Positions 1 to 7,407 are shown, counted from the stretch's first letter. The stretch: 14,805 nt of DNA from an uncultured Oscillospiraceae bacterium (GCA_934561175.1 CAKTFW010000038.1:1-14805), one strand, 5' to 3'. Numbers and translations are program-made. Notes: generated by a model from the sequence alone, not told the origin.

Positions 1-2
1 GG

Positions 3-110
3 ATAGAACGGCGAAGCAATCAACAACAAATCAGGAAAGGAAGGTATTTTGCCTATGGCAGAACAGTCGTTTATGAACCGTATGATTGTCAATTAGAATG
101 CGGTCTTTAG
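3..110 (+). CDS. Possible C-terminal fragment of an unrecognised protein (left-edge partial)
   Basis: One forward frame is open from the left edge to a TAG at 108-110 and would encode about 35 residues ending YDCQLECGL. The residue mix (basic stretch RRSNQQQIRKG, then aromatic and charged residues) looks protein-like rather than random. The start lies outside the window and I do not recognise the family. Another frame holds a 13-codon ORF from ATG 55 preceded by a GGAAAGGAAGG stretch, so a tiny ORF in that frame is an alternative reading. The terminator at 221-270 could end the transcript of whatever gene finishes here. Confidence 0.25.
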   Translation: MERRSNQQQIRKGRYFAYGRTVVYEPYDCQLECGL

Positions 111-220
111 GCGGCAGTATTCAGTATATAACTTCCAGTTTGTTGGGATAGTGGATAAATATTTGTTTATTGTATTTTGCAATATGGTGTGGATTTCCTA
201 AGCAAACTCGCTTCCAACTG

Positions 221-270
221 AAACGCGTGATCTGATTTGGAATGAGTCAGATCGCGCGTTTATTTTATCT
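221..270 (+). terminator. Rho-independent terminator
   Basis: A 17-bp stem pairs 221-237 with 245-261 around the loop TGGAATG, with only two G-U wobbles, and is followed by the T-rich stretch ATTTTATCTGTTTT. It probably ends the transcript of the gene upstream of the window and insulates the marR promoter. The stretch 111-220 between the left-edge fragment and this hairpin is AT-rich and shows no recognisable feature. Confidence 0.7.
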
Positions 271-303
271 GTTTTCGCCTTGGCTGCTGCATGATATGGT
301 TTC

Positions 304-331
304 TTGACCCTTTATTTAAAAGGCTTATAAT
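304..331 (+). promoter_or_regulatory. Sigma-A promoter of marR-MATE operon
   Basis: TTGACC at 304-309 and a perfect TATAAT at 326-331 are separated by 16 nt. The -10 box overlaps the palindrome at 329-350, so the promoter and the likely operator are physically merged. Confidence 0.8.
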
Positions 332-350
332 AGTATTTGCAAATACTATT
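329..350 (+). promoter_or_regulatory. Perfect 22-bp palindrome, likely MarR operator
   Basis: AATAGTATTTG (329-339) is followed directly by its exact reverse complement (340-350). The site covers the 3' end of the -10 box and the predicted transcription start, and ends just before the ribosome binding site. MarR-family dimers bind palindromes of about this size, so autorepression is the natural reading. The binding itself is inferred. Confidence 0.7.
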
Positions 351-361
351 TGAGGTGGATC

Positions 362-805
362 ATGCAGAATAAAAATTGGAAATTGTGGGAAGTGTGTGGG
401 CAGACCAATGCACTGTATACACAGTGGTGCGCCAGGCAGGGAGTAAATGTCTACCGCCAGCTGGTGCTGTATGCGCTGGCGGCGCACGCGCCGACAACGC
501 AAAAGAAGATTGCAGACGACACAGGTCTATCGAAGCAGACGGTTGCAACGGTGATGCGGGCGCTGAAGGCAGAAGGACTGGTCGTTTTATCCGCGGGCGA
601 TAAAGACAGGCGGGAGAAGACGGTTCAGTTGACCGAAACGGGTGCCGTGTATGCCGGTTGTACACTCGGACCACTTTATGCACTGGAGGACCGCGTCTTT
701 GATCTCATAGGAGAGGAACGCATCAAGCAAATGATGGACATGGTATCGCTGTTTAACACGGTCTTTGAAAAGGAAATGGAGACAATAAATGAAGGGCGGA
801 AATAA
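362..805 (+). CDS. MarR-family transcriptional regulator
   Basis: A 147-residue winged helix-turn-helix regulator of usual MarR length. The DNA-binding region runs from about residue 44 to 95: TQKKIADDTGLSKQTVATVM gives the helix-turn-helix with its recognition helix, and DKDRREK is the typical basic wing. The flanking helices form the dimer interface. ATG 362 is preferred because GAGGTGG (352-358) lies just upstream; the TTG at 350 would overlap the operator and ribosome binding site. The gene overlaps the MATE gene by 17 nt, which suggests translational coupling. The palindrome over its own promoter suggests that it represses the operon until it binds a ligand, probably a substrate of the pump. 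The ligand is unknown. Confidence 0.9.
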   Translation: MQNKNWKLWEVCGQTNALYTQWCARQGVNVYRQLVLYALAAHAPTTQKKIADDTGLSKQTVATVMRALKAEGLVVLSAGDKDRREKTVQLTETGAVYAGCTLGPLYALEDRVFDLIGEERIKQMMDMVSLFNTVFEKEMETINEGRK

Positions 806-2078
806 GGAATTCTTTTCCTATGTGATTCCGGCTGTTCTGGCCTTTGCACTTTCTGGCGTTTATACCATTGTGGATGGGTTCTTTGTTGGACAGAGTCTGG
901 GCGACATCGGGATAGCCTCCATTACCCTGGGGTATCCGGTGGCGGCATTGATTGGCGCGATTGGAACAGGAATCGGGCTGTCCGGTGCAATCCGCTTTAC
1001 GATTTTGAACGCACAGGGCGAAACGGAGGCGCGGGAAAAGTGCTTTTCCGGGACAGCGCTGCTGATGCTGTGGGTTGGAGTGCTGCTGACTGTGGCGCTG
1101 TACGGACTTGCGGCGCCGATTTTGCGGCTTTTGGGCGCGCAGGGGGAAGCGCTCGCACTGGCCGTGGAATATGCCCGCGTGATTGCACTGGGTACATTGT
1201 GTCAACTTTTGGCGACGGGCTTTGTTCCGTTTATCCGGAATATGGGCGGTGCATCCTTTGCCATGCTGGCAATGATTTTGGGGTTTGCAACAAACATTTT
1301 CCTGGACTATGAATTTGTATGGATTCTGAGTTGGGGAATGACAGGTGCGGCGTTGGCGACGACGATCGGGCAGGCTGTCACGATGCTTGCGGCAGTTGGA
1401 TTTTTTATTGTGAAAAAAAGTGGTCTGCGAAAAATGGCGTGGAATGAGTTGCGCAATCTTTGGAGTACGGTGCTCAAGGTTGCGCTGTCTCCTTTTGGGC
1501 TGACTTTTTCTCCGACAATCACAATGCTGCTGATGAATCGATTTCTGCTGCTATATGGAAATGAGCAGGATGTTGCGATTTACGGGTGCATCGGCTATAT
1601 TGTTTCGATTATCTATCTGCTACTGCAGGGCGTTGGAGACGGAAGTCAGCCGCTAATCAGCCACCATTATGGTGAAAATAACAGGATTGCTGTCAGGCAT
1701 ACGCAGAATCTGGCCTATCAAACTGCCGCCGTGATAACGGTACTCTGTATGACGGGTGTTTTTCTGGCAAGAGAAAAGGTTGGCGTCCTGTTTGGTGCGT
1801 CGGCCACTGCCAGTGCGGGTGTTGTCCGGTATCTTCCGTATTTTCTGGTACCTTTGCTGTTTTTAGCATTTGTTCGGATTACAACCTCTTATTTCTATGC
1901 TACGGAGCAAACGGTACGCTCCTATGTTCTGGTTTATGCGGAGCCGGTTTGTACGCTGCTGTTTTTGCTGCTGTTGCCGCCGTTTTTCAAACTGGTGGGC
2001 GTGTGGCTGGCCGTGCCGCTGGCGCAGGTTGTGACCTTTGTGATTGGCCTGATCGAAAAGCGCACCGCGCCGCACTGA
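789..2078 (+). CDS. MATE-family multidrug/toxin efflux transporter
   Basis: A 429-residue polytopic membrane protein, close to the usual 440-460 of the family, with about twelve hydrophobic segments. The N-terminal stretch FFSYVIPAVLAFALSGVYTI followed by VDGFFVGQSLG is the classic MATE opening (polar residues in the first helix and the VDGFFVG loop), and a similar pattern starts the second half (LSPFGLTFSPTITMLLMNRF). MATE pumps expel cationic drugs, dyes or metabolites in exchange for Na+ or H+. It resembles the MepA-like branch common in Clostridia. Its start lies inside the end of the marR gene, so the two are co-transcribed. The substrate cannot be told from sequence. Confidence 0.92.
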   Translation: MKGGNKEFFSYVIPAVLAFALSGVYTIVDGFFVGQSLGDIGIASITLGYPVAALIGAIGTGIGLSGAIRFTILNAQGETEAREKCFSGTALLMLWVGVLLTVALYGLAAPILRLLGAQGEALALAVEYARVIALGTLCQLLATGFVPFIRNMGGASFAMLAMILGFATNIFLDYEFVWILSWGMTGAALATTIGQAVTMLAAVGFFIVKKSGLRKMAWNELRNLWSTVLKVALSPFGLTFSPTITMLLMNRFLLLYGNEQDVAIYGCIGYIVSIIYLLLQGVGDGSQPLISHHYGENNRIAVRHTQNLAYQTAAVITVLCMTGVFLAREKVGVLFGASATASAGVVRYLPYFLVPLLFLAFVRITTSYFYATEQTVRSYVLVYAEPVCTLLFLLLLPPFFKLVGVWLAVPLAQVVTFVIGLIEKRTAPH

Positions 2079-2135
2079 AACCAAAATCCGCTTTTTTCTG
2101 TGCAGCGGTGCGCCTGCTTTATGTGAGAAAAGTGG

Positions 2136-2164
2136 TTGCGAAGTGTAAAGATTTTGTATATAAT
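2136..2164 (+). promoter_or_regulatory. Promoter of the GGDEF gene
   Basis: TTGCGA at 2136-2141 and a perfect TATAAT at 2159-2164 are separated by 17 nt. It lies in the 123-nt gap after the MATE gene, so the cyclase gene has its own promoter. It also rules out the upstream TTG at 2136 as a start codon, since that codon is the -35 box. Confidence 0.7.
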
Positions 2165-2201
2165 CAATCCGCAAATATACCTTGAAAAAGGATTGGGGAT
2201 T

Positions 2202-3548
2202 GTGGCGAGGAAAGTGAAAATTCGTGCATTAAGCAATTGGAGTATTGTCATTACCGTGGTTCTGGCCATCCTTTGTGTGACGACTTCCTGCGTGGGATTT
2301 CAGAAGTATGGCGTTCTGCGCGATGCGATGCAGGATTACATCTCCTATGAGACCGCAGCGAATGATTTACAGAAGGGTTCGGATATTCTGACCAAGCAGG
2401 TTCGGCTTGCGGCTGCGACTGGAGATCAGCAGTATATCGACGCCTATTTTGAAGAGGCGGAGGTGACGAAGAATCGGGAGCGGGCACTGGACGAGCTGGC
2501 GGCACTGGACGGAAGTCCCGATGCAATGGCCGCGCTGCAGGAGGCGATGGCGTTTTCCACAGAACTGATGCAGACGGAGTATTATTCCATGCGGCTGGTG
2601 GAAGAATCGATTCATGCCGATCCGACTACCTGGCCGGAAGCGCTGCAGTTCTATACGCTTTCCGCGGAAGATACGGCACTCTCGGATGCAGAAAAGCTGA
2701 GCCGGGCACAGCAGCTGGTCATCAGCGTTGATTATGAACACGCAAAGGATCAGATTTCCAGTGATGTTGATGCAGCGCTTTCGATCCTGACGGAGGAAAC
2801 TGTAAACCGGCAGCACAGCACGGCGGATCTTTTTTCGATTGTGCTGCGGGTGATGATTGTTTGCGGTATTCTTTTTGCGGTTATGATGCTGATTAACAGC
2901 TCGATCGTTCGTTTTTGGATTGTGACGCCGCTGGTGAAGTATACAGAAGCAATTCGCTATGGATCCATTTTCCCGGTTCACAGTGTGAATGAGCTGCAGG
3001 TGTTTGCGGATACCTATAATAAGGTCTATGAAGAGAATGAAGAGCGGAAGATGCTGATGAAGCATCAGGTGGAGCACGACGCGTTGACCGATGTGCTGAA
3101 CCGCGGCTCTTTTGACCGGGTTCTCGACCTGTACGAGAAGGACGAGAGCGAGTTTGCACTGATTTTGATTGATGTCGATACCTTTAAGCAGGTCAACGAT
3201 ACCTATGGTCATGCCGTTGGCGATACGATTCTGAAAAAGGTCGCAGCGCTGCTGCAGACGGCGTTCCGTTCGATCGACTATGTATTCCGGATCGGCGGCG
3301 ACGAATTCGCTGTGATTATGGTCAATATGACAAGCGATCTGGCCTATACAATTTCGGATAAAATCAGTGATGTGAATCGCCAGCTTGCCGCTGCGGAAGG
3401 GGAGATTTCAGCTGTTTCGCTGAGCGTCGGCGTGGCGTTTACGGATCGAAAGAATCCGGGGAAGAGCCTCTTCAAGGACGCGGATGCGGCGTTGTATTAC
3501 ACCAAGGAGCATGGCCGCAAAAACTGCAATTTTTATCCGGTTTCGTAA
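2202..3548 (+). CDS. Membrane-anchored GGDEF diguanylate cyclase
   Basis: About 448 residues from GTG 2202. A first membrane helix (about residues 10-33) and a second (about 208-232) bracket an extracytoplasmic sensor region of about 175 residues that I cannot assign. A short linker or coiled coil leads to a C-terminal GGDEF domain (about 290-445). The active site RIGGDEF is intact (GGDEF at 365-369). RSID at 356-359 sits exactly five residues before it, the RxxD inhibitory site that binds product. It should therefore make c-di-GMP from two GTP and be feedback-inhibited. No EAL domain is present. GTG 2202 follows AAAGGATTGGGG; TTG 2193 and GTG 2214 are alternatives. It ends at a strong terminator. 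Confidence 0.88.
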   Translation: MARKVKIRALSNWSIVITVVLAILCVTTSCVGFQKYGVLRDAMQDYISYETAANDLQKGSDILTKQVRLAAATGDQQYIDAYFEEAEVTKNRERALDELAALDGSPDAMAALQEAMAFSTELMQTEYYSMRLVEESIHADPTTWPEALQFYTLSAEDTALSDAEKLSRAQQLVISVDYEHAKDQISSDVDAALSILTEETVNRQHSTADLFSIVLRVMIVCGILFAVMMLINSSIVRFWIVTPLVKYTEAIRYGSIFPVHSVNELQVFADTYNKVYEENEERKMLMKHQVEHDALTDVLNRGSFDRVLDLYEKDESEFALILIDVDTFKQVNDTYGHAVGDTILKKVAALLQTAFRSIDYVFRIGGDEFAVIMVNMTSDLAYTISDKISDVNRQLAAAEGEISAVSLSVGVAFTDRKNPGKSLFKDADAALYYTKEHGRKNCNFYPVS

Positions 3549-3557
3549 AGCGATGAT

Positions 3558-3594
3558 AAAAGCCCGGAAGACTGTTTCAGTCTTCCGGGCTTTT
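3558..3594. terminator. Bidirectional intrinsic terminator
   Basis: A perfect 17-bp stem (3558-3574 with 3578-3594) with loop TTT. It begins with AAAA and ends with TTTT, so it gives a U-tract on both strands. It lies between the converging cyclase gene (plus) and histidine kinase gene (minus) and should terminate both. Confidence 0.92.
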
Positions 3595-3614
3595 GGTTTA
3601 CCGTGGATAAAATT

Positions 3615-4946
3615 TTATTTTTCCAGCAGCGGCAGCAGAATGTCCACCTGAAATACGCCGCTGCGCTGCGTAGAGGCAAAGCTGCCGCCATGATACTGGA
3701 TGATGCGGCGGCAGGTGTTCAAGCCGATATTGGTACTTTCATGTGCATTCCGCTGCGGAGCGATATGGTTGCGCAGCAGCAGATGTACCTGCTGCCCCTC
3801 GCGGCAATAGGAGAGCACAACCGGATGCGCCGGATCTGCATATTTCAAGAGGTTGGAATACAGATTGTCGAACGCGCGGCGCAGCAGCTCCAGGCTGACC
3901 TGCAGATTGCGCCCCAGCAATTCAAAACTGGTTTCCACAGAAAACCCACCGCTTTCCAGTGAGAAGGCGCATTCACTCCAGACCTGCTGGAACAGCTCAT
4001 CCGCGTCGATAATTTCCATCTCCGGCTGCTCCCATTCGGAGGCGTAGGCCAGAAAGTATTCAAACAGCTTATCCGCCATGGATTTGATGCGCAGCGTCTG
4101 CTCCAGACTGCGGTGGATAAAGTGCTGCAGCTGTTCCGGGCTTTCGTATTTTCTACGATCCATCAGCTCCAGATAGGCGAGCAGCGAGGTCAGGGGTGTC
4201 CGCAGGTCGTGGGACATGGCCGTCACCAGCTGAGAGTTGGCGGAGCGCATCTGGTCTTCTGTGTTCTGATGCGCCAGAATGGAGCGGCGCATCTGGTCGA
4301 TGCCGAAGGCCAGCTCGCCCAGCTCGTCGGTGCCCCGCACGGTGACGGGATAGTTCAGGTCGCCGCCCGCCAGAATATCCAGCTCGCGCTTCAGCTGTTT
4401 GACATAGGCCAGCTTGCGGTGCACCATCAGCACGAAGCAGAGAGAAAATGCAAAAAATGCCAGCAGGCCGGAGACTGTTGCAGCTGCAAAATAGAAAATA
4501 TCACCGGCGTAATAGTCCAGAAAGGCGGAGACGGTCACACCGTCACTGAGCGTCAGCGTGTGCTCCTGATCTGCGTACTCGGCATCTGCGACAATTTGGC
4601 TGGCATCCAGCGACATCATGGCGCCCAGCGTTCCGGTGGTGGGGGATTCGTAGAGCAGGGTATCGTCCTGATAGAGGACCAGATAGAGCTTGTTCCAGCG
4701 GCTGGACCATGCGGTAATGCGGTTTAGATCGGAACAGCCAATCTGATTTTCCAGAACATAATTTTGCAGATCGTCAAATTTCTGCGCGGCGACGCGTACG
4801 GTGAAAGAACGCCCATAGACGGTGTGATCCAGCAGCTGGCTGCTTGCGGTGAGCATCCCCATGAAGACCAGAACACCGGCCAGCAACGACAGCAGTACCC
4901 CGCAGAACAGCTGTGCACTGAGACTCCGTTCCCGTTTTTTATTCAA
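3615..4946 (-). CDS. Two-component sensor histidine kinase, VanS-like
   Basis: 443 residues. Membrane helices at about 11-36 and 150-175 flank an extracellular sensor region of about 115 residues. A HAMP-like segment (about 177-228) is followed by the dimerisation/phosphoacceptor helix with MSHDLRTPLTSLLAYLELM (phosphoacceptor His246). The ATPase region has an N-box (RRAFDNLYSNLLKYA, Asn361/Asn365) and a reduced glycine box (ESTNIGLNTC, about 403-412), but no DxGxG motif and no F-box could be found. This shortened ATP-binding region is unusual. The gene overlaps the response regulator gene by 8 nt (ATGAATAA), so the two are translationally coupled. The signal is unknown; envelope stress or antibiotics would fit the family. 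Confidence 0.9.
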   Translation of the reverse strand: MNKKRERSLSAQLFCGVLLSLLAGVLVFMGMLTASSQLLDHTVYGRSFTVRVAAQKFDDLQNYVLENQIGCSDLNRITAWSSRWNKLYLVLYQDDTLLYESPTTGTLGAMMSLDASQIVADAEYADQEHTLTLSDGVTVSAFLDYYAGDIFYFAAATVSGLLAFFAFSLCFVLMVHRKLAYVKQLKRELDILAGGDLNYPVTVRGTDELGELAFGIDQMRRSILAHQNTEDQMRSANSQLVTAMSHDLRTPLTSLLAYLELMDRRKYESPEQLQHFIHRSLEQTLRIKSMADKLFEYFLAYASEWEQPEMEIIDADELFQQVWSECAFSLESGGFSVETSFELLGRNLQVSLELLRRAFDNLYSNLLKYADPAHPVVLSYCREGQQVHLLLRNHIAPQRNAHESTNIGLNTCRRIIQYHGGSFASTQRSGVFQVDILLPLLEK

Positions 4947-5634
4947 TCCGGTACCCCTTTCCCCAGACCGTGCGGATGGTATGGGCGTTTTGCGGATCGT
5001 CGCCCAGTTTGCGCCGGATGTTCCGGATGTGCACCATCACAGTGTTGTTGGAATGGTAGTAATACGGCTCATTCCAGACGCTCTCATAGATGTTCTGCAC
5101 GGAGAAGATCTTTTTGGGATGAGAGGCCATCAGGTATAAAATGCGGTATTCGGTATCGGTCAGGATGATTTCCGTCCCGTTCTGCCGCACGGCGCATTGG
5201 CTGGGGTCGATCTCAATATCGCCGCAGCAGCGGATGATATGATCCTGTTCAGCGTTTTTGGAGCCATACACATAATAGCGGCGCAGCATGGCCTTGATCC
5301 GGGAGATCAACTCGGTGTAAGAGAAGGGCTTGACCAGGTAGTCGTCACCGCCGACGGAAAAGCCAAGCGCCTTGTCGGAATCCTGCGATTTGGCGGTGAG
5401 AAACAATACCGGAACCGCAGAACGCTTGCGGATTTCGGAGCAGACGGTGTATCCGCCAAGCCCCGGCATCATGACATCCAGTATGACCAGATCAATAGAG
5501 TCGTCCAGCAGTTCCAGAAGCTCAGCGCCAGTGGTGGCCGCAATGGCGGTATAGCCTTCGCTGGTCAGCAGCAGCTGCAGAATCTCCCGGATTTCCGGAT
5601 CGTCATCGGCGAACAGTATTTTGTTGGCGCGCAT
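4939..5634 (-). CDS. OmpR/PhoB-family response regulator, VanR-like
   Basis: 231 residues from ATG 5634, which has a GAGGTG site five to six bases upstream; the GTG at 5643 overlaps that site and is less likely. The receiver domain (1 to about 118) has all key residues: Asp10/Asp11, phosphoacceptor Asp53 in ILDVMMPG, Thr80 and Lys102 in VKPF. The winged-helix output domain (about 135-231) ends with RRKLGDDPQNAHTIRTVWGKGYRIE-type sequence, typical of OmpR DNA-binding domains. It is the partner of the adjacent kinase, transcribed first in the pair. It is divergent from the pss-psd operon, which makes that operon a candidate target in addition to itself. Confidence 0.93.
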   Translation of the reverse strand: MRANKILFADDDPEIREILQLLLTSEGYTAIAATTGAELLELLDDSIDLVILDVMMPGLGGYTVCSEIRKRSAVPVLFLTAKSQDSDKALGFSVGGDDYLVKPFSYTELISRIKAMLRRYYVYGSKNAEQDHIIRCCGDIEIDPSQCAVRQNGTEIILTDTEYRILYLMASHPKKIFSVQNIYESVWNEPYYYHSNNTVMVHIRNIRRKLGDDPQNAHTIRTVWGKGYRIE

Positions 5635-5676
5635 TTCGGTCACCTCGGTTTCCGACAGAGTGGTATTTCACTATAG

Positions 5677-5706
5677 ATTATAACGGGTGTGTCAATCAAA
5701 TGGGAA
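5677..5706 (-). promoter_or_regulatory. Probable promoter of the response regulator-kinase operon
   Basis: On the minus strand, TATAAT lies at 5682-5677 with a weak -35 TTCCCA at 5706-5701 (18 nt spacing). A TTGACA at 5695-5690 is too close to serve this -10 box; it lies 14 nt from TATAGT at 5675-5670, which is also short. The exact promoter is uncertain. Confidence 0.4.
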
Positions 5707-5744
5707 GAAATGCGGAAAATTCAGATTTCTTCAGAAAAATCCCA

Positions 5745-5773
5745 ATGAAAAATTAAGAAGTTCTTGCTATACT
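5745..5773 (+). promoter_or_regulatory. Candidate promoter of pss-psd with palindromic spacer
   Basis: TATACT at 5768-5773 is a good -10 box, but 17 nt upstream there is only ATGAAA (5745-5750), a poor -35, as expected of an activated promoter. The spacer holds AAGAAGTTCTT (5755-5765), a symmetrical element that could be a regulator site. Promoter and operator assignments are by eye. Confidence 0.4.
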
Positions 5774-5829
5774 GAGTGTATCTGTGGGAGAGGGAGACGC
5801 AGTATGGCCGGTGGCTGATGGCGCTTGTT

Positions 5830-5863
5830 GCCGTGAGACGGTTCCGTCCGCGGCGTTTTTTTT
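5830..5863 (+). terminator. Intrinsic terminator in the pss leader (possible attenuator)
   Basis: GCCG (5830-5833) pairs with CGGC (5851-5854), and inside it GACG (5837-5840) pairs with CGTC (5845-5848), with loop GTTC. Eight consecutive T follow at 5856-5863. The hairpin lies after the predicted promoter and only nine bases before the ribosome binding site of pss (GGAGG 5873-5877). Read-through control of the pss-psd operon is therefore possible. Confidence 0.55.
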
Positions 5864-5885
5864 CGGGAAAACGGAGGTTTTCGAT

Positions 5886-6506
5886 ATGCTGGGATTTTAT
5901 AATTATACGGTTGTTTTGACCTATGTTGGGATGCTGATCGGCTTTGCGGGCATGACCTTTGCCATGAACGGAAATTTGCAGAGCGCGCTCATCTGTCTGA
6001 TGGTGGCGGGAATGTGTGATATGTTTGACGGCAAGATCGCCTCTACAAAGGAGCGCACCGCGCAGGAAAAACGCTTTGGCGTGCAGATTGATTCCCTCAG
6101 CGATCTGATTTGCTTTGGCGGCCTTCCGGCGATTATCGTCTACACGGTCTCGAACAGCAGCGTGCTGACCTTTTACATTGCAGGACTTTATTTCCTGTGT
6201 GCGTTGATCCGGCTGGCATGGTTTAATGTGGACGAGGAAGAGCGGCAAAAGAGCTCTGATGGCCCCAGAGAGTTTTATCTGGGAATGCCGGTTACGACGA
6301 TTGCGCTGCTGCTGCCCGCACTGCTGGGGCTTGGTCGTTTGTACGGCTGGCCGCTGAATCCGGTCGGGATTGGGGTGCTGGTATTCTCCGGCCTTGCGTT
6401 TTTAACGCCGTTCCGGCTGAAAAAGCCAAAGCTTCGGGGGAAAATCTGTATGCTGCTGTGTGGCTGCGCAGAGCTTGCGATTCTGCTGATGGGGGTGAAG
6501 CTGTGA
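5886..6506 (+). CDS. pssA: CDP-diacylglycerol--serine O-phosphatidyltransferase (phosphatidylserine synthase)
   Basis: A 206-residue CDP-alcohol phosphatidyltransferase with several membrane helices. The metal- and CDP-binding signature is present: D45-x2-D48-G49-x2-A52, then G65-x3-D69-x3-D73 (DMFDGKIAS ... FGVQIDSLSD). The usual Arg after Ala52 is Ser, and the A-to-G spacing is longer than in the classical motif. As far as I recall, this is a form seen in clostridial PssA proteins. It should join CDP-diacylglycerol and serine to make phosphatidylserine, the substrate of the next gene. ATG 5886 is chosen for GGAGG at 5873-5877; an in-frame extension upstream would run through the leader terminator. 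Its stop overlaps the next start in GTGA. Confidence 0.88.
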   Translation: MLGFYNYTVVLTYVGMLIGFAGMTFAMNGNLQSALICLMVAGMCDMFDGKIASTKERTAQEKRFGVQIDSLSDLICFGGLPAIIVYTVSNSSVLTFYIAGLYFLCALIRLAWFNVDEEERQKSSDGPREFYLGMPVTTIALLLPALLGLGRLYGWPLNPVGIGVLVFSGLAFLTPFRLKKPKLRGKICMLLCGCAELAILLMGVKL

Positions 6507-7345
6507 GCAACGATTCCGCGGCAGTCCGATTCTTGTATGGCACAGGGCTGGGGAACCTGCTGCTGAAGCTGATTCTCAAGAGCCGCGTGGATCGGGTGGC
6601 GGTCAGATTCCTGTGGTCCCGCTGGTCGCGGCCGATGATCGGCCGCTATGCCCAAAAGCATGGAATTGAACTGACAGACGCGCAGCGGCGCGGATTTGCC
6701 TCTTACCGGGACTTTTTCGTCCGTACCAGAAAGCAAGTGCAGATCGATCAGGCGCCGACGCATCTGATCAGCCCCTGCGACGGCTGGCTCAGCGCCTTTC
6801 CGATTGCAGAGGACAGCAGCTTCCGGATTAAGGGTGCCTGTTACCGGCTGGCGGATCTGCTGCAGGATCCGGAGCTGGCTGCGCGGTTTCACGGCGGTGC
6901 TTGCCTGATTTTCCGCCTGTGCGCGTCGGATTATCACCACTACTGCTATATTGATAACGGCTATCAGGGGGAGAATCATTATATTGCGGGGGAGCTGCAC
7001 AGTGTGCAGCCCATCGCCTGTGAGAAATACCCGGTCTACACCTTAAACCGCCGCAGCTGGACGCTGCTTGCAACGGAGCATTTTGGCCCGGTAGTTCAGA
7101 CGGAGATCGGCGCGCTGATTGTCGGCGGTATTTTCAATGAACACCAGAATACCCGCTTTGTCAAGGGAATGGAAAAGGGACACTTTGAACTGGCGGGATC
7201 GACCATTGTGCTGCTTTTCCAAAAGGATCGCATTCGCCTGATTTCCGGGCTGAAAAAACGGCTGGAGGGCGGCGTGGAAACTCGTGTGCTGCAGGGAATG
7301 TGGATTGGCGACGCCGGTGCGGAACCAAAACAGCTCTGCCTGTGA
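6503..7345 (+). CDS. psd: Phosphatidylserine decarboxylase proenzyme
   Basis: 280 residues from GTG 6503, whose GTGA overlaps the pssA stop; GGGGGTG lies upstream. The catalytic set of the family is visible: Asp93 in SPCDGW, His145 in SDYHHY, and LAGST at 230-234, where Ser233 is the self-cleavage residue that becomes the pyruvoyl group. Cleavage would yield a beta chain of about 232 residues and an alpha chain of about 48. It converts phosphatidylserine to phosphatidylethanolamine at the membrane. Together with pssA it forms a complete two-gene phosphatidylethanolamine pathway. Confidence 0.92.
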   Translation: MSNDSAAVRFLYGTGLGNLLLKLILKSRVDRVAVRFLWSRWSRPMIGRYAQKHGIELTDAQRRGFASYRDFFVRTRKQVQIDQAPTHLISPCDGWLSAFPIAEDSSFRIKGACYRLADLLQDPELAARFHGGACLIFRLCASDYHHYCYIDNGYQGENHYIAGELHSVQPIACEKYPVYTLNRRSWTLLATEHFGPVVQTEIGALIVGGIFNEHQNTRFVKGMEKGHFELAGSTIVLLFQKDRIRLISGLKKRLEGGVETRVLQGMWIGDAGAEPKQLCL

Positions 7346-7355
7346 AAGAAGATCA

Positions 7356-7388
7356 AAAGGTCAATCGGCAGAGTGCCGGTTGGCCTTT
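7356..7388 (+). terminator. Hairpin terminator after psd
   Basis: A 15-bp stem (7356-7370 with 7374-7388, two G-U pairs) with loop GAG lies just after the psd stop. It starts with AAA and ends with TTT, but the U-tract is short, so termination may be partial. Confidence 0.6.
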
Positions 7389-7407
7389 CGCCATAACAGG
7401 AAAAATC

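Noticed and set aside
2061..2112. Inverted repeat around the MATE stop codon (CGCACCGC with GCGGTGCG) as a terminator
   Set aside because: The loop is about 36 nt and no T-run follows the stem; the 8-bp pairing may be chance in GC-rich DNA.
2136..2201. Upstream TTG start for the GGDEF protein (22 more residues)
   Set aside because: The TTG is part of the -35 box and the extension would include the -10 box, so it cannot be in the transcript.
2367..3212. 281-codon antisense open frame inside the GGDEF gene
   Set aside because: No ribosome site or recognisable domain; the sense strand encodes sensor and GGDEF domains.
5784..5885. Longer N-terminus of phosphatidylserine synthase from GTG 5784
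   Set aside because: The extension reads through the leader hairpin and T-run. ATG 5886 has a proper ribosome site and matches the usual family start.
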